Origin: Stentor coeruleus
Taxonomy: Eukaryota > Ciliophora > Heterotrichea > Heterotrichida > Stentoridae
Length of the DNA stretch: 58,455 bases
Reading direction: 5' to 3'
NCBI GenBank assembly: GCA_001970955.1
Contig: MPUH01000390.1
Span: 1-58,455 of the forward strand
Below are positions 38,990-47,798 of the stretch, in pieces. Below the pieces are notes generated by a model, which was not told where the DNA came from, did not search any database, and worked only from the letters and a program-made list of their open reading frames with translations. Made by a program: the position numbers and the translations under genes. The number at the start of each line of letters is the position of its first letter. The stretch's first letter is position 1.

Positions 38990-39377
38990 TTTAATAACTC
39001 ATAAATCTAAAAGTATGCTTAGAATAATGAATTTATAAGATATCTTTATTATATTCACTTAGTAATCATTTTTGTCATAATTTAGTATATTTTCTATTAA
39101 TCTGTTAACTCAAAAAACTGTGTTATATAAACAAGTAAAATAATTAATTATATTATAACTACTTATTAACGTTATTTATGGTGAAATTCAAAGCATTTTT
39201 TAGGATTTAAATGCAAAAAATCCTACAAATATTACAAATTAATTTAGTACTTGAATCTTCTCCTAATGTCTTGAAAGTTTGCATCTCTTATAGAATATTG
39301 TATTTATTTTTTGATGCTCTTTCATATTTGCTATCTCTATTCTAGATTCTTCTTTATTTTATTTATTCAATTGATTC

Positions 39378-39722
39378 TTATTTTGTAAGTTTTTCTTTTA
39401 AAACTTTTCTGCAATCGAGATACTCAATCTTAATTTGATTCTTTTCTATAATAATAAAATATAAAACATCTGACAATCTTTCGCTTGTTTGCCTATAGTT
39501 CCTGTATATAATATTCCCATTATTTGATTTACAGAGAAGAAATGTTTTGAATTATATTTTTGGTTTTATTGGCATATATTGAAAAAATTTATGTCTCTTC
39601 TTGAATGCGATGATATTTCGTCTAGGTATTATGATTTTTGCAAAAATAATACTAAAAGTTTATGCATGGATCAACTGGGTTTAATATTTTTTTCTTTTCA
39701 AATTTGCATACTTTATAATACT
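39378..39722 (-). pseudogene. Fossil piggyBac-family transposase fragment
   Basis: On minus, 39378-39659 reads as one frame with a single internal TAA (~39551). Before the stop it reads RHKFFQYMPIKPKI; after it FKTFLLCKSNNGNIIYRNYR, ending VLYFIIIEKNQIKIEYLDCR plus a short tail. This follows the piggyBac transposase (DDE_Tnp_1_7) pattern FkGR-x-SfkQYmPnKP-kk-G-fKlfvLcdskngYi-n-e-Y. Upstream in another frame, YYKVCKFEKKKILNPVDPC fits the preceding kvRp-l-LN segment. The position where the family has the catalytic DE before FKGR reads RRN here, so the fragment is inactive. Only the core ~110 residues survive, between two F-box-like paralogues. Recognised by eye; a profile search is decisive. 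Confidence 0.65.
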
Positions 39723-39799
39723 TTACAAAAAATATTAAGGGGTAAGTATCACTAAAAATTTGTCTAAGACTTATATATTAAATCAAAAAAAAATAAAAG

Positions 39800-39812
39800 C
39801 AATCTTATATAA
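39800..39812 (+). promoter_or_regulatory. Conserved TATA-like leader of F-box-like gene 3
   Basis: caatcttatataa abuts the ATG, identical to the leader of gene 2 at 37239-37251. Similarity stops a few bases upstream. Confidence 0.5.
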
Positions 39813-41540
39813 ATGAATAATCTGAGGATTGATCTTCAAAGCACTATTTTTACATACTTGCCTTTAGAAGAAGTATTCAAAAACATTGCTTGTATTTCTA
39901 AAAATCTCTACAGAGCATCAAATCAATATTTAGCATACTCAAAAAAACTCAATGCCAAGTTAAAATATTTATCTTTAAAAAATATTAAATTCAACAATTT
40001 ACTAAGCATAAACCTTTTTGTCTATGAAACTGATGGAATAGAAATAATTAATTTAAATGCACCGAATTTGAAAAAACTTAAACTGAACTTCATGATAAAT
40101 TTACCAAATATTCAAAGTTTAATGCTAATGATAAATTTCGAAATGATAACTCAACTTACACATTTGACTATTGGATATTATAATTATAAACAAAATAATT
40201 TTGATTATGGAAAATGGATTAGGTATATAAAGTCAGTATGCCCAAATTTCAAAAAATTTAAATTATATGCTAAAGAAATCAAAGAAATATTTGTATCCCT
40301 TATTGATGGAATTAAATACATTTCAGATTCATATAATAGTGATGCAAGTATAAGAAAATGCTATAGAAATGCTTTAATTAAAACAGATTTGACAGGATTT
40401 GAAAGTGCAACAAAGGTATGTATAAAAGAATCAGAAAATTGTAATCCGTACTTCAATTTACCTTATACTTCAACTATCCATATTGACTTATCTACATTGC
40501 CAAAAACTATAAAATCTTTAACCATATTAGGATTTCGTCCTTCAAATTCTAATAGTTTATCCTTTCATGATTTCAAAGATTTTCCTCGATTTAAATCTTT
40601 GAATGGAATATTTATAAGTAATAAAAATTATATCAAATACACTCAATCTAAAATATCAGTTATCAAAAGCTTTTTAACTGATAAATTTAGAATTCAGAAG
40701 CCAAATATCAATTTTATAAAGCATAAAGTTTCTAATAAAAACATTTATTCAAGTATTTATGATCTTGCTCTTAAATGCCTAATATCAAATCCTAGATCAG
40801 TTAAAATAATTTCTGGGCCACTCCCTTATTACAAAAATACTTTCGATATTTATGAATTAGCTTATTTTATATTAAGGTTAAAAGATGAATTTGGTATTTT
40901 GAATGAGAAAGAAAAATTGCTTTTATTTACAGGAATGCATTATTTAAGTAGTACTACTAATGTAAATTTAAATGAAATAATCCTTGCAAAAAATGTACTT
41001 AAAAATGCAATTGAAGGAAAAGCAGAAATAAATATTTCTAATGGTAGAATCGATAATACATTTTCCAATATCAATTTAAAATATTGCACTAAGTTGAAAA
41101 TTCTAAATGCTGATTTTTATGATGATGGCTTAACTCACTTTATGCATTCAATCAAAAAAAATTTGAATTTGATTAACTTTGAAATCCAGTCATCAACAAT
41201 AATTTCTAATGCAGACTATTTTTCATTCTTAAAATTCATTTTCAAGAAAAAATCAATTAAAAATATCAGTATCCAGTTAACAACAACTAGGATAAACTTT
41301 AATAATGATTTTGATTTGATTCTTGAAATTATTGAAAAATTTTTAGAGGATACTTTAATGAGCTTAGAATGTTTTTCAATAGATATTCCAGTAGATATGA
41401 ATGATAAACAAGCACTTTTTAAAATAAATGAACTATTAAGTAAAATCAATATTAGAGCATTGTGTTTATCGCATGTAATGATATTTTTTGAAAAAACAAC
41501 AGTGATTTGTGAGTATTATAAAACAATTCAAGATACTTAA
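39813..41540 (+). CDS. F-box-like/leucine-rich protein, family member 3
   Basis: 575 aa, ATG 39813, stop TAA. Full-length partner of gene 2. The first ~50 codons are nearly identical in DNA (MNNLRIDLQSTIFTYLPLEE), and the rest is clearly more diverged. The F-box-like N-terminus (~5-45) is followed by leucine-rich stretches (NLLSINLFVYETDGIEIINL, LKKLKLNFMI, QLTHLTIGYY, TIKSLTILGF). The C-terminal half contains YELAYFILRLKDEFGI and TTTRINF, also found in genes 1 and 2. Likely a substrate-recognition subunit of a cullin ligase if the F-box call is right. It is the best intact copy of the local family. Confidence 0.72.
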   Translation: MNNLRIDLQSTIFTYLPLEEVFKNIACISKNLYRASNQYLAYSKKLNAKLKYLSLKNIKFNNLLSINLFVYETDGIEIINLNAPNLKKLKLNFMINLPNIQSLMLMINFEMITQLTHLTIGYYNYKQNNFDYGKWIRYIKSVCPNFKKFKLYAKEIKEIFVSLIDGIKYISDSYNSDASIRKCYRNALIKTDLTGFESATKVCIKESENCNPYFNLPYTSTIHIDLSTLPKTIKSLTILGFRPSNSNSLSFHDFKDFPRFKSLNGIFISNKNYIKYTQSKISVIKSFLTDKFRIQKPNINFIKHKVSNKNIYSSIYDLALKCLISNPRSVKIISGPLPYYKNTFDIYELAYFILRLKDEFGILNEKEKLLLFTGMHYLSSTTNVNLNEIILAKNVLKNAIEGKAEINISNGRIDNTFSNINLKYCTKLKILNADFYDDGLTHFMHSIKKNLNLINFEIQSSTIISNADYFSFLKFIFKKKSIKNISIQLTTTRINFNNDFDLILEIIEKFLEDTLMSLECFSIDIPVDMNDKQALFKINELLSKINIRALCLSHVMIFFEKTTVICEYYKTIQDT

Positions 41541-42003
41541 GTTTACTTTAGAATAAACTTACCTAGGATAAATACTATATTTCTTTAATACTCATCTTTT
41601 ATATTTTTCAAAATATTATCTATCAACATATCATATCTAATAAATACAGTTTTTATATATTAATAAAATAATGCTATAAATTTTTAAATAACGATGAAAT
41701 ATATCGAAAACTCTTTATTTAATCATAAAACCTCAAGACTAATATTTTTCTTCTCCACATAATCCTCACAATCTCTATAAAATCTATATTTTTCTTACTC
41801 CAAAGTAGCCAACCCCCAAAAACTTTATTTCTACTATAATCCACTCAAAATCTAACAAAACCAATCCTAAAACAATGCTCAAAGTTCAGTCGTCAAAAAA
41901 AAATACAAGCAAAAACCCTTAACTTTTTCCTAATAAGCCTACAAGAAATCAATACAATAAATCCAAATAAGCCATAAAAGTATAACTATTAATCTCTAAC
42001 TAA
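41541..42003. other. Intergenic region between convergent genes
   Basis: 463 bp. The part from ~41700 is C-rich and G-poor on plus, i.e. G-rich on the sense strand just downstream of the minus-strand DnaJ gene. No gene or structured RNA recognised. Confidence 0.6.
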
Positions 42004-43278
42004 CTAAAATATTGTCCCTGAGCATTGCACACGTTGGCCATGAACTTCTTCATCTTCTTCTTCTTCTTGATAATCAGTATGTATACCAGTATGGTTTTCA
42101 GTAACATGTGACTTTTCAAACACAATTGCTTTAACCGTTTTCCCATCATGTCTTGGTTTTTCTCCAGGAAGTAAATTTTCCAATTCCCCTAAACATGTTT
42201 TAGGTAGAGATTTCGGTTTAGGGAATTCAACTTCAAATGAAATAAACAAATTGCCAAACTTGTAAGGTGTTCTCATTATAGGCATTCCAAGTTCTTCTAC
42301 AGTTCTAATATCCCCTGGTTTAATAATTTCCCCAATTGCACTTTCAATAATCTTATCTCCATCAAGATGTTTAAGAACAAATTTATACCCAGTAAGTGCT
42401 TCTTTAAGACTAATGCTTTTAGTCATAATAAGGTCAGATTTTTTTCTTTTAAACAATGCATGTTCTTTTTCTACTATCATAACAACTAAATCCCCAGCTG
42501 CTAATCCTGGCTCCTCATCACCTTCACTATGAAAGTTTTGTTTATGATGATTAGGAGTTCCTTTATCAATATTGATTTCTATGATTTTTTTCTCTTGAAC
42601 ACTCCTTCCTCCTCTACAAGTTTTACATCTAAACTTTGGGTCGATACTTTTTCCTTGACCACGACACTCATCACAAGGACCAGCTGATTGAGAATACATA
42701 CCAGGGCCTAGTTGAACTAATTTTTTGACCATTCCTCTACCATTACATTCACTACATATTTCTACTTTTGACCCACCAGCCCCTTTACATTCAACACAAT
42801 TTCTACTACGACTCAATGCTAGCTTTTTTGTTGACCCATGATAAAGTTCTTCTAATGTTACTCGAAGTTCATGGTTTGTATCTTGACATCTCTTTGGTCC
42901 TTCTCTTTTACCACCACTTCTTCCACTGAGTAAATCAAAAATGCTCATCCCTTCATCGCTTCCACTCATTCCTTTATTGATACCTTCTTCACCATGAGTA
43001 TCGTAAACTTTACGTTTGTCTGGATCTGAAAGTACTTCTTTAGCTTGAGTTATTTCAGCGAATTCTTTTGGATCTCCTCCTTTATCTGGATGCTTGGTTC
43101 TGGCTAGATTACGGTAAGCTTTGAGGATGTCTTGGGTTGATGCTGTTTTTTCTACGCCAAGAATCTCGTAGTAACGGGTATTCTCTACTTTTTTTGGAGA
43201 TTCTTGACCTCCATGAGCAAAACCTGGAAAACCTCGGCCACCACCCTCAAAGAACTCAAATGGAAACCCTCCGAACAT
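42004..43278 (-). CDS. Type I (class A) DnaJ/Hsp40 co-chaperone
   Basis: 424 aa, ATG 43278, stop TAG. A Gly/Phe-rich 30-residue N-terminal extension (MFGGFPFEFFEGGGRGFPGF) precedes the J domain (~36-100) with HPD at 63-65. A short G-rich linker follows, then the zinc domain with four CxxC units at 161 (CVECKGAG), 175 (CSECNGRG), 202 (CDECRGQG) and 218 (CKTCRGGR), then the substrate-binding C-terminal domains. It stimulates Hsp70 ATPase and hands over unfolded clients, probably cytosolic (DNAJA/Ydj1 type). The tail is acidic and ends QRVQCSGTIF; family members usually end in a farnesylated CaaX box (such as QCAQQ), so membrane anchoring is probably lost. Confidence 0.96.
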   Translation of the reverse strand: MFGGFPFEFFEGGGRGFPGFAHGGQESPKKVENTRYYEILGVEKTASTQDILKAYRNLARTKHPDKGGDPKEFAEITQAKEVLSDPDKRKVYDTHGEEGINKGMSGSDEGMSIFDLLSGRSGGKREGPKRCQDTNHELRVTLEELYHGSTKKLALSRSRNCVECKGAGGSKVEICSECNGRGMVKKLVQLGPGMYSQSAGPCDECRGQGKSIDPKFRCKTCRGGRSVQEKKIIEINIDKGTPNHHKQNFHSEGDEEPGLAAGDLVVMIVEKEHALFKRKKSDLIMTKSISLKEALTGYKFVLKHLDGDKIIESAIGEIIKPGDIRTVEELGMPIMRTPYKFGNLFISFEVEFPKPKSLPKTCLGELENLLPGEKPRHDGKTVKAIVFEKSHVTENHTGIHTDYQEEEEDEEVHGQRVQCSGTIF

Positions 43279-43714
43279 TTTTATTCTGCTGTTTAAATGG
43301 TGTTTGAGAAAGGGATTGTAGGTAGAAATTATTTTTTATGTACTGGATATTAATAATAATGTTTCATGTAAGAAATATTTTAGTTTGGGTTATGGATGAA
43401 GGGTTTATGATTGTAGGGAACTTAGAGATATAAGTAAAATATATTTAGATGTAACTAAGATTATTTTAAGAAAATTCTAAGATGTAAGGGAGATTAAATG
43501 ATAATATTGTTGATGTTATAAAAAAATAACAATTTATAACATCATCAACTTTATAAAAAATAACATCTAATTATCTTCTATAAAAAATGTAAATGAGTCT
43601 TTTAAGAAATGCTTTTTCATATCATAACAACCAATAACACATTAAAAGCATTATAAACACAACACTTTTAATTATCCAATATCAATATCAACTACTTACT
43701 AATGTCTTAAAATA
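43279..43714. other. Intergenic region with an inverted repeat
   Basis: 436 bp. Upstream of DnaJ it is G-rich on plus. At 43509-43549 there is an inverted repeat, GTTGATGTTATAAA and TTTATAACATCATCAAC, separated by ~10 bp (arms of 11-14 bp). It lies nearer the 3' side of the next minus-strand gene and could act as a terminator-like hairpin, or be chance. Confidence 0.5.
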
Positions 43715-44266
43715 CTAATAAGGGTATTTAAACTTCTCTAATCCTTTCATCAAATTGTTGATATGTTTTTCATTCTCCAAAACAAGCCTTGAAACATAGT
43801 CTTCATAATTAATCACATTAGTCTCAGCATCCACAGAATATCTCTCGAATTCTTGCCACTCTTGTTCATAAAAAGGAATCCCTTCTTTCATTAATAGTTT
43901 CTTCATTGCATCAACTTCAATATACCCTTTACCTTCAGGGTCTAAAATTCTAAATGCCGCTAATAACGTCTCAGCATCATCAGGCTCAAATTCATTGCTT
44001 ATTATAGAATTTAACATGTATTTCTCAAATTTCTCATAATAAACATATGTTGTTGGCTCATCTTCTTGGATTTCTGGTAAGATAATATCTACAACTTGAG
44101 CTTCAGATGGGAATTGCCCGAAATATCTCATGATTGAACTGATTTCTTCACGAATGACATAACCTTTACCATCTCTTTCTAGATATGAAAAAGCTTCACG
44201 GATTAAAGACTTGAGGTACTCAATTTGTCTGAGACGTTCAACACCTGATTTAGTTGTCCTGAACAT
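43715..44266 (-). CDS. DRC8: Dynein regulatory complex subunit 8-like EF-hand protein (EFCAB2/DRC8)
   Basis: 183 aa, ATG 44266, stop TAG. The calmodulin-like layout matches EFCAB2: IREAFSYLERDGKGYVIREE, SSIMRYFGQFPSEAQVVDII, EDEPTTYVYYEKFEKYML, LLAAFRILDPEGKGYIEVDA and NVINYEDYVSRLV. EF-hand loops are degenerate (ERDGKGYVIREE and DPEGKGYIEVDA keep some ligands), as in the family. DRC8 is part of the nexin-dynein regulatory complex on axonemal doublets and controls ciliary beating. Expected in a heavily ciliated cell. Divergent from the next gene over a 649-bp region. Confidence 0.85.
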   Translation of the reverse strand: MFRTTKSGVERLRQIEYLKSLIREAFSYLERDGKGYVIREEISSIMRYFGQFPSEAQVVDIILPEIQEDEPTTYVYYEKFEKYMLNSIISNEFEPDDAETLLAAFRILDPEGKGYIEVDAMKKLLMKEGIPFYEQEWQEFERYSVDAETNVINYEDYVSRLVLENEKHINNLMKGLEKFKYPY

Positions 44267-44915
44267 ATTTATTAGATTTTAGTGGATTTTATTGAAAATT
44301 ATGCCTTTTTAAAGAAGAAAAGTTTAGAGAGAGCTTTTTTGGTTTGGGTGGTTTTATGGATTTTGCTTTGGGAGGTGTTAGGATTTTGGAATGTTTTTAG
44401 CTTATTTTTTATGGTTTTTGATTGATTTGTCGTAAAAGGATTTGGATTGGCAGATCTTGTTTAGTCCGCCAGAATTTCAAAAGAAAAAAATCTGATGGGA
44501 ATTTTTTTGTTGGATGAAAGCTGACTGATAAGATTTTTAATAGAAATAATTGGCATGTGAAGGGGGATAAAAGAGGCAAACAACTAGAAAATTATAAACA
44601 TTAGCATAGATCGCTTATGATATATAATAAAATCACCAAAAAAATATAATTAAATATCTCATATTAGGATTATTTATAAGTAAATGTATATAAATATGAT
44701 GAAATATAAGAAGAAATTATTTTTTGATGCAATTGTGTTTATTATGATAACAAATTATGTAAGAAATAATTAAATCAATTAAATGCTAAAAGGTTGTATT
44801 TAGCCCATGCTAAGATTTGTTTATAAAATCGGGTTAAAAAATACTATTTTTTTTTAATATTATAAGAATATATGTGTATTATAGTGCCTTATAATATTTT
44901 AATAATAATATTTAT
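44267..44915. other. Divergent promoter region
   Basis: 649 bp. The ~280 bp next to DRC8 are G-rich on plus and hold ggtgttagga at 44374-44383. The side next to the plus-strand gene is AT-rich with a TATA-like tract (atatttat) touching the ATG. No gene seen. Confidence 0.6.
44374..44383 (-). promoter_or_regulatory. Telomere-like motif upstream of DRC8
   Basis: ggtgttagga on plus matches nine bases of the telomere repeat (GGTGTTAGG), 108-117 bp upstream of the ATG. On the sense strand it reads in the CCTAACACC orientation, as at eS7. Confidence 0.4.
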
Positions 44916-45365
44916 ATGGAAGATCAGCAGGATTTCTTAGAAAGGACAAAAAAAATAAGGGAAGCATTGAAAAAAAGAGCAAAAGAAGTTGAAAATGGCC
45001 TTGTTGGGAATTCTAAAGATGATATTCTAGATGAAAGTATCAAAAAAAACATCCAATCTTCTTTACAGTTTTATAAACTTCATCCAGATGAAACACACAA
45101 CAATTCAGTTACTATGAGATACCTTATAAAAACTCATAGAGAAGCTCCAAAAAAGGAACGACAAGCTAAATCAACAGATCCATTAACCCTTCCTTCAATT
45201 AAACGTGCTTATAAACCATATTTAAAAAAACCAGAAGAACTACCATTGCCAAAGTTTAAAAAGATAAAAGGATATAGAGTTGACTTTAGTGGTATCGAAC
45301 CTAAAGTTAAGAAACTTAATCAAGCATATTCAGCGATAATACTTAAACAGCTTAAGATTGGATAA
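44916..45365 (+). CDS. Hypothetical small basic protein
   Basis: 149 aa, ATG 44916, stop TAA. Helical N-terminus (FLERTKKIREALKKRAKEVE), a polar middle, and a Lys/Pro-rich C-terminal half (AYKPYLKKPEELPLPKFKKI). No signal peptide, membrane segment or recognised domain. Its place between DRC8 and other genes including a CFAP97-like one hints at a ciliary role, but that is only neighbourhood inference in a genome without operons. Confidence 0.65.
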   Translation: MEDQQDFLERTKKIREALKKRAKEVENGLVGNSKDDILDESIKKNIQSSLQFYKLHPDETHNNSVTMRYLIKTHREAPKKERQAKSTDPLTLPSIKRAYKPYLKKPEELPLPKFKKIKGYRVDFSGIEPKVKKLNQAYSAIILKQLKIG

Positions 45366-45496
45366 TTTATATAAAACATTCTTTAATATCATAATCTTCC
45401 CTTAATTTTCTTATTGAAAATCACTTAAAACTTATAAAAGATTTTAGTATCTCTCGAATTCTTCTATTTTTTTCCATATTGCCAGGTGACAAAAAT

Positions 45497-46690
45497 ATGA
45501 AGTTTTTTCTTCTATTAGCCTCAGTGGCCTTAGGTTTTTTTGACGTCAAAAGTCTCTACGAAAAATATGAATACTATTACAACCGGTCCTCATACCTCCA
45601 AAATACAGTAATATCTCTTAAACCCATAGCCCGGCTTACTGTTGCAGCCTCATCAGATATCAAAAAAGGTTCTCCTATATTAGAAGTCCCATCAGACGAC
45701 ATAATAACAACTTTTGATGATTTCCCATGGAAATCCCAATACCAAAACGAAAGTTCAGTAATGATAGCATCAGCAATTCTCATCTCATATAAAATGGACA
45801 ATACCTCATCTTTATCCCATAGTCTTTATATCCATAATTTTAATTCTGATATTGAACCACCAGGATATTGGCTTGAAGAAGAACTCAAAGTTTGGCTAAC
45901 CAAGTTCGTCGAGTTCCCAAATCGTGTGAGGACAAAATTCCCAGAGTTTGAAAAATACAAAGATATCGCTATGAAAATTGAAGGTCTTAGATCTTTAGCT
46001 TATGAAGTAAAATCTTATGCTTGGGCTCAAGCTTTTGTATTACAACATGGGATTAGGATAACAAAAAAAGACTGGAAAATATTAAAAGGATTTAATGTTG
46101 AAAATGGAGATGAGAAAATAGATGGATTTGCTTTTGTTCCATTATTTGAACTGTTTAATCAGTATCAAGTTCCTGATAATAATCATATTGATGGCAAATA
46201 CCCTATAGAGTTTATAAAAGGAAAAGTTATTCTTAGTGCACAAAAAGACTTTGGGTTTGGGGAAGAAACACTTGTTCCATATCAGCATAAGAATAATCAT
46301 GAACTTGTTGAGGATTTTGGGTTTTCAATACCTTTTAATAGACATGAGTATATAGAATATACTGTACCAGTTTATTCGGAATTATGTAAGAATACAGATA
46401 ATGGGTGCACTTTCCGTATTGGAACTGTGGAATTGAATGAGAATTTAGTTAAATTTTATGCTGATAAGAAAAAACCATTGATTAGCTATAGGCAGAATGT
46501 GAGAAGTGTTATTAGAAGATTTAAGTTTTCACTTAGACATCAGAGGAGAAGGGTTAAGATACTGGAAGACCGACATTTGAAGCAAATTTTCAATTTGAGT
46601 ATTTCTGAAAAGTGGACTGCATATAAATCCTTAGCATTAGTTGACAGGGCCTTGCTGAAGGATTTTACCTCATCACTTAAACTAGTCTAG
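45497..46690 (+). CDS. Secreted or ER-targeted SET-domain-like protein (SETD3/LSMT branch)
   Basis: 397 aa from the ATG at 45497, chosen because it exposes a clean signal peptide (MKFFLLLASVALGFFDVKS); the preceding in-frame codons have no ATG. The body follows the split-SET lysine methyltransferase layout: KKGSPILEVPSDDIITTF, a helical insert (~110-195), DGFAFVPLFELFNQY, GKVILSAQKDFGFGEETLVP, NNHELVEDFGFSIPFN, and a C-terminal helical substrate-binding-like domain. The usual DxxNH SAM-site motif is altered (ELFNQY), and the G-E-x-x-x-Y-G motif reads GEETLVPY. So catalysis is doubtful and the signal peptide is unusual for this family. Family call moderate. Confidence 0.7.
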   Translation: MKFFLLLASVALGFFDVKSLYEKYEYYYNRSSYLQNTVISLKPIARLTVAASSDIKKGSPILEVPSDDIITTFDDFPWKSQYQNESSVMIASAILISYKMDNTSSLSHSLYIHNFNSDIEPPGYWLEEELKVWLTKFVEFPNRVRTKFPEFEKYKDIAMKIEGLRSLAYEVKSYAWAQAFVLQHGIRITKKDWKILKGFNVENGDEKIDGFAFVPLFELFNQYQVPDNNHIDGKYPIEFIKGKVILSAQKDFGFGEETLVPYQHKNNHELVEDFGFSIPFNRHEYIEYTVPVYSELCKNTDNGCTFRIGTVELNENLVKFYADKKKPLISYRQNVRSVIRRFKFSLRHQRRRVKILEDRHLKQIFNLSISEKWTAYKSLALVDRALLKDFTSSLKLV

Positions 46691-46812
46691 TTTTTAACAA
46701 ATCATACAAACTTGTCGTGAATAACTATTTACATAAAATACTCTGAACTTCACACAAAAACCTGTTTTTATTCTAAACTTCTCACCTTTCATACCCATTC
46801 CACACTTTTTTA

Positions 46813-46837
46813 TTAACCCTAACACCTTAACCCTAAT
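46813..46837 (+). promoter_or_regulatory. Telobox-like motifs upstream of eS7
   Basis: Two copies of TTAACCCTAA lie within 25 bp, the first continuing as CCCTAACACC, a 10-base match to the heterotrich telomere C-strand. They are 88-112 bp upstream of the ATG. In plants, AAACCCTAA teloboxes mark ribosomal-protein promoters; a parallel use here is inference. Confidence 0.45.
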
Positions 46838-46924
46838 TTTCCCTTATTAAAAAAATATATCTTTCTTTAACAACTAAAGGGAAATTCCTAAGTCACCATT
46901 GTTTATATAATAATTCTCAGCCAC

Positions 46925-47515
46925 ATGTCAGACCCTCTCGCAAAATTCCATAAGAAGGACAAAAAGCCCGATGAGTTTGAATATCATGTAGCTCAGACTA
47001 TAGGGGAAATTGAAGCATCTTCACCTGATCTTAAAGGTGAGTTAAAGGATATTATTATCACAGGAGCCTCAGAGTTCGAAGGAAAACACCATGGAGCGAT
47101 AAGACAAGCTGTGATAATTTTCTTCCATTATAGATCTAAGAATGCTTTAAAGAAAATCCACACACGGTTACAAAGCGAATTGACTAAAAGGTTTAGAAAA
47201 CCTGTTGTGCTTTTGTTACAAAGAACAATTATTCCAAAATATTTCAAGACAAAAGGTCAACAGAAAAGACCTTATTCAAGGACTTTGACTAAAGTTCATG
47301 AAGCGATTTTGGATGATTTGGTTTACCCAACTAGCATACTTGGTAAGAGGATACGTATGAAGTCAGATGGGAAAAGAGTTTTTAAGGTACTTTTAGATCC
47401 AAATAGCAGAGAGGAAATACAGGAGAAACTTGATGTCATCAGTGCAGTCTATAGCAAGCTGACAAATAAAGAGGTTGTCTTTGAGTTCCCACAGAACAGA
47501 GACTTCCCAGTTTAA
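46925..47515 (+). CDS. RPS7: 40S ribosomal protein eS7
   Basis: 196 aa, normal length for eS7. Diagnostic blocks: AIIIFFHYRSKNALKKIHTR-like segment (VIIFFHYRSKNALKKIH), LTKRFRKPVVLLLQRTIIPK, RTLTKVHEAILDDLVYPTSI, and the end NKEVVFEFP. It is a component of the small subunit, needed for 18S rRNA maturation. Intron-free, good ATG context, with C-rich and telobox-like sequence just upstream. GC content is higher than in neighbours, as expected for a highly expressed gene. Confidence 0.97.
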   Translation: MSDPLAKFHKKDKKPDEFEYHVAQTIGEIEASSPDLKGELKDIIITGASEFEGKHHGAIRQAVIIFFHYRSKNALKKIHTRLQSELTKRFRKPVVLLLQRTIIPKYFKTKGQQKRPYSRTLTKVHEAILDDLVYPTSILGKRIRMKSDGKRVFKVLLDPNSREEIQEKLDVISAVYSKLTNKEVVFEFPQNRDFPV

Positions 47516-47798
47516 GTATAGACTAAGATAGACATTCGTTAAAATTAGGGGGAAATTTAGAGGAGAAGGTGGAGAGTTGTGAGGAAATTTAGAAGGAAAT
47601 TTTATAAGGAAAGTATAGGAAGAGGATTGAGAGTTTTAATATTTTTTTGAAAAGTTTGATATGGAAATTAGTATTTAAGGAAAATTAAGGTTTTTTATTG
47701 GGTTATATTGTGTTTATTTAAGTTAGGGAAATATTGTATAGTATTTCTAGTTTTTTTTTTTATCATAAAAATTTTGTTATATATATAAAAACTTTCAA

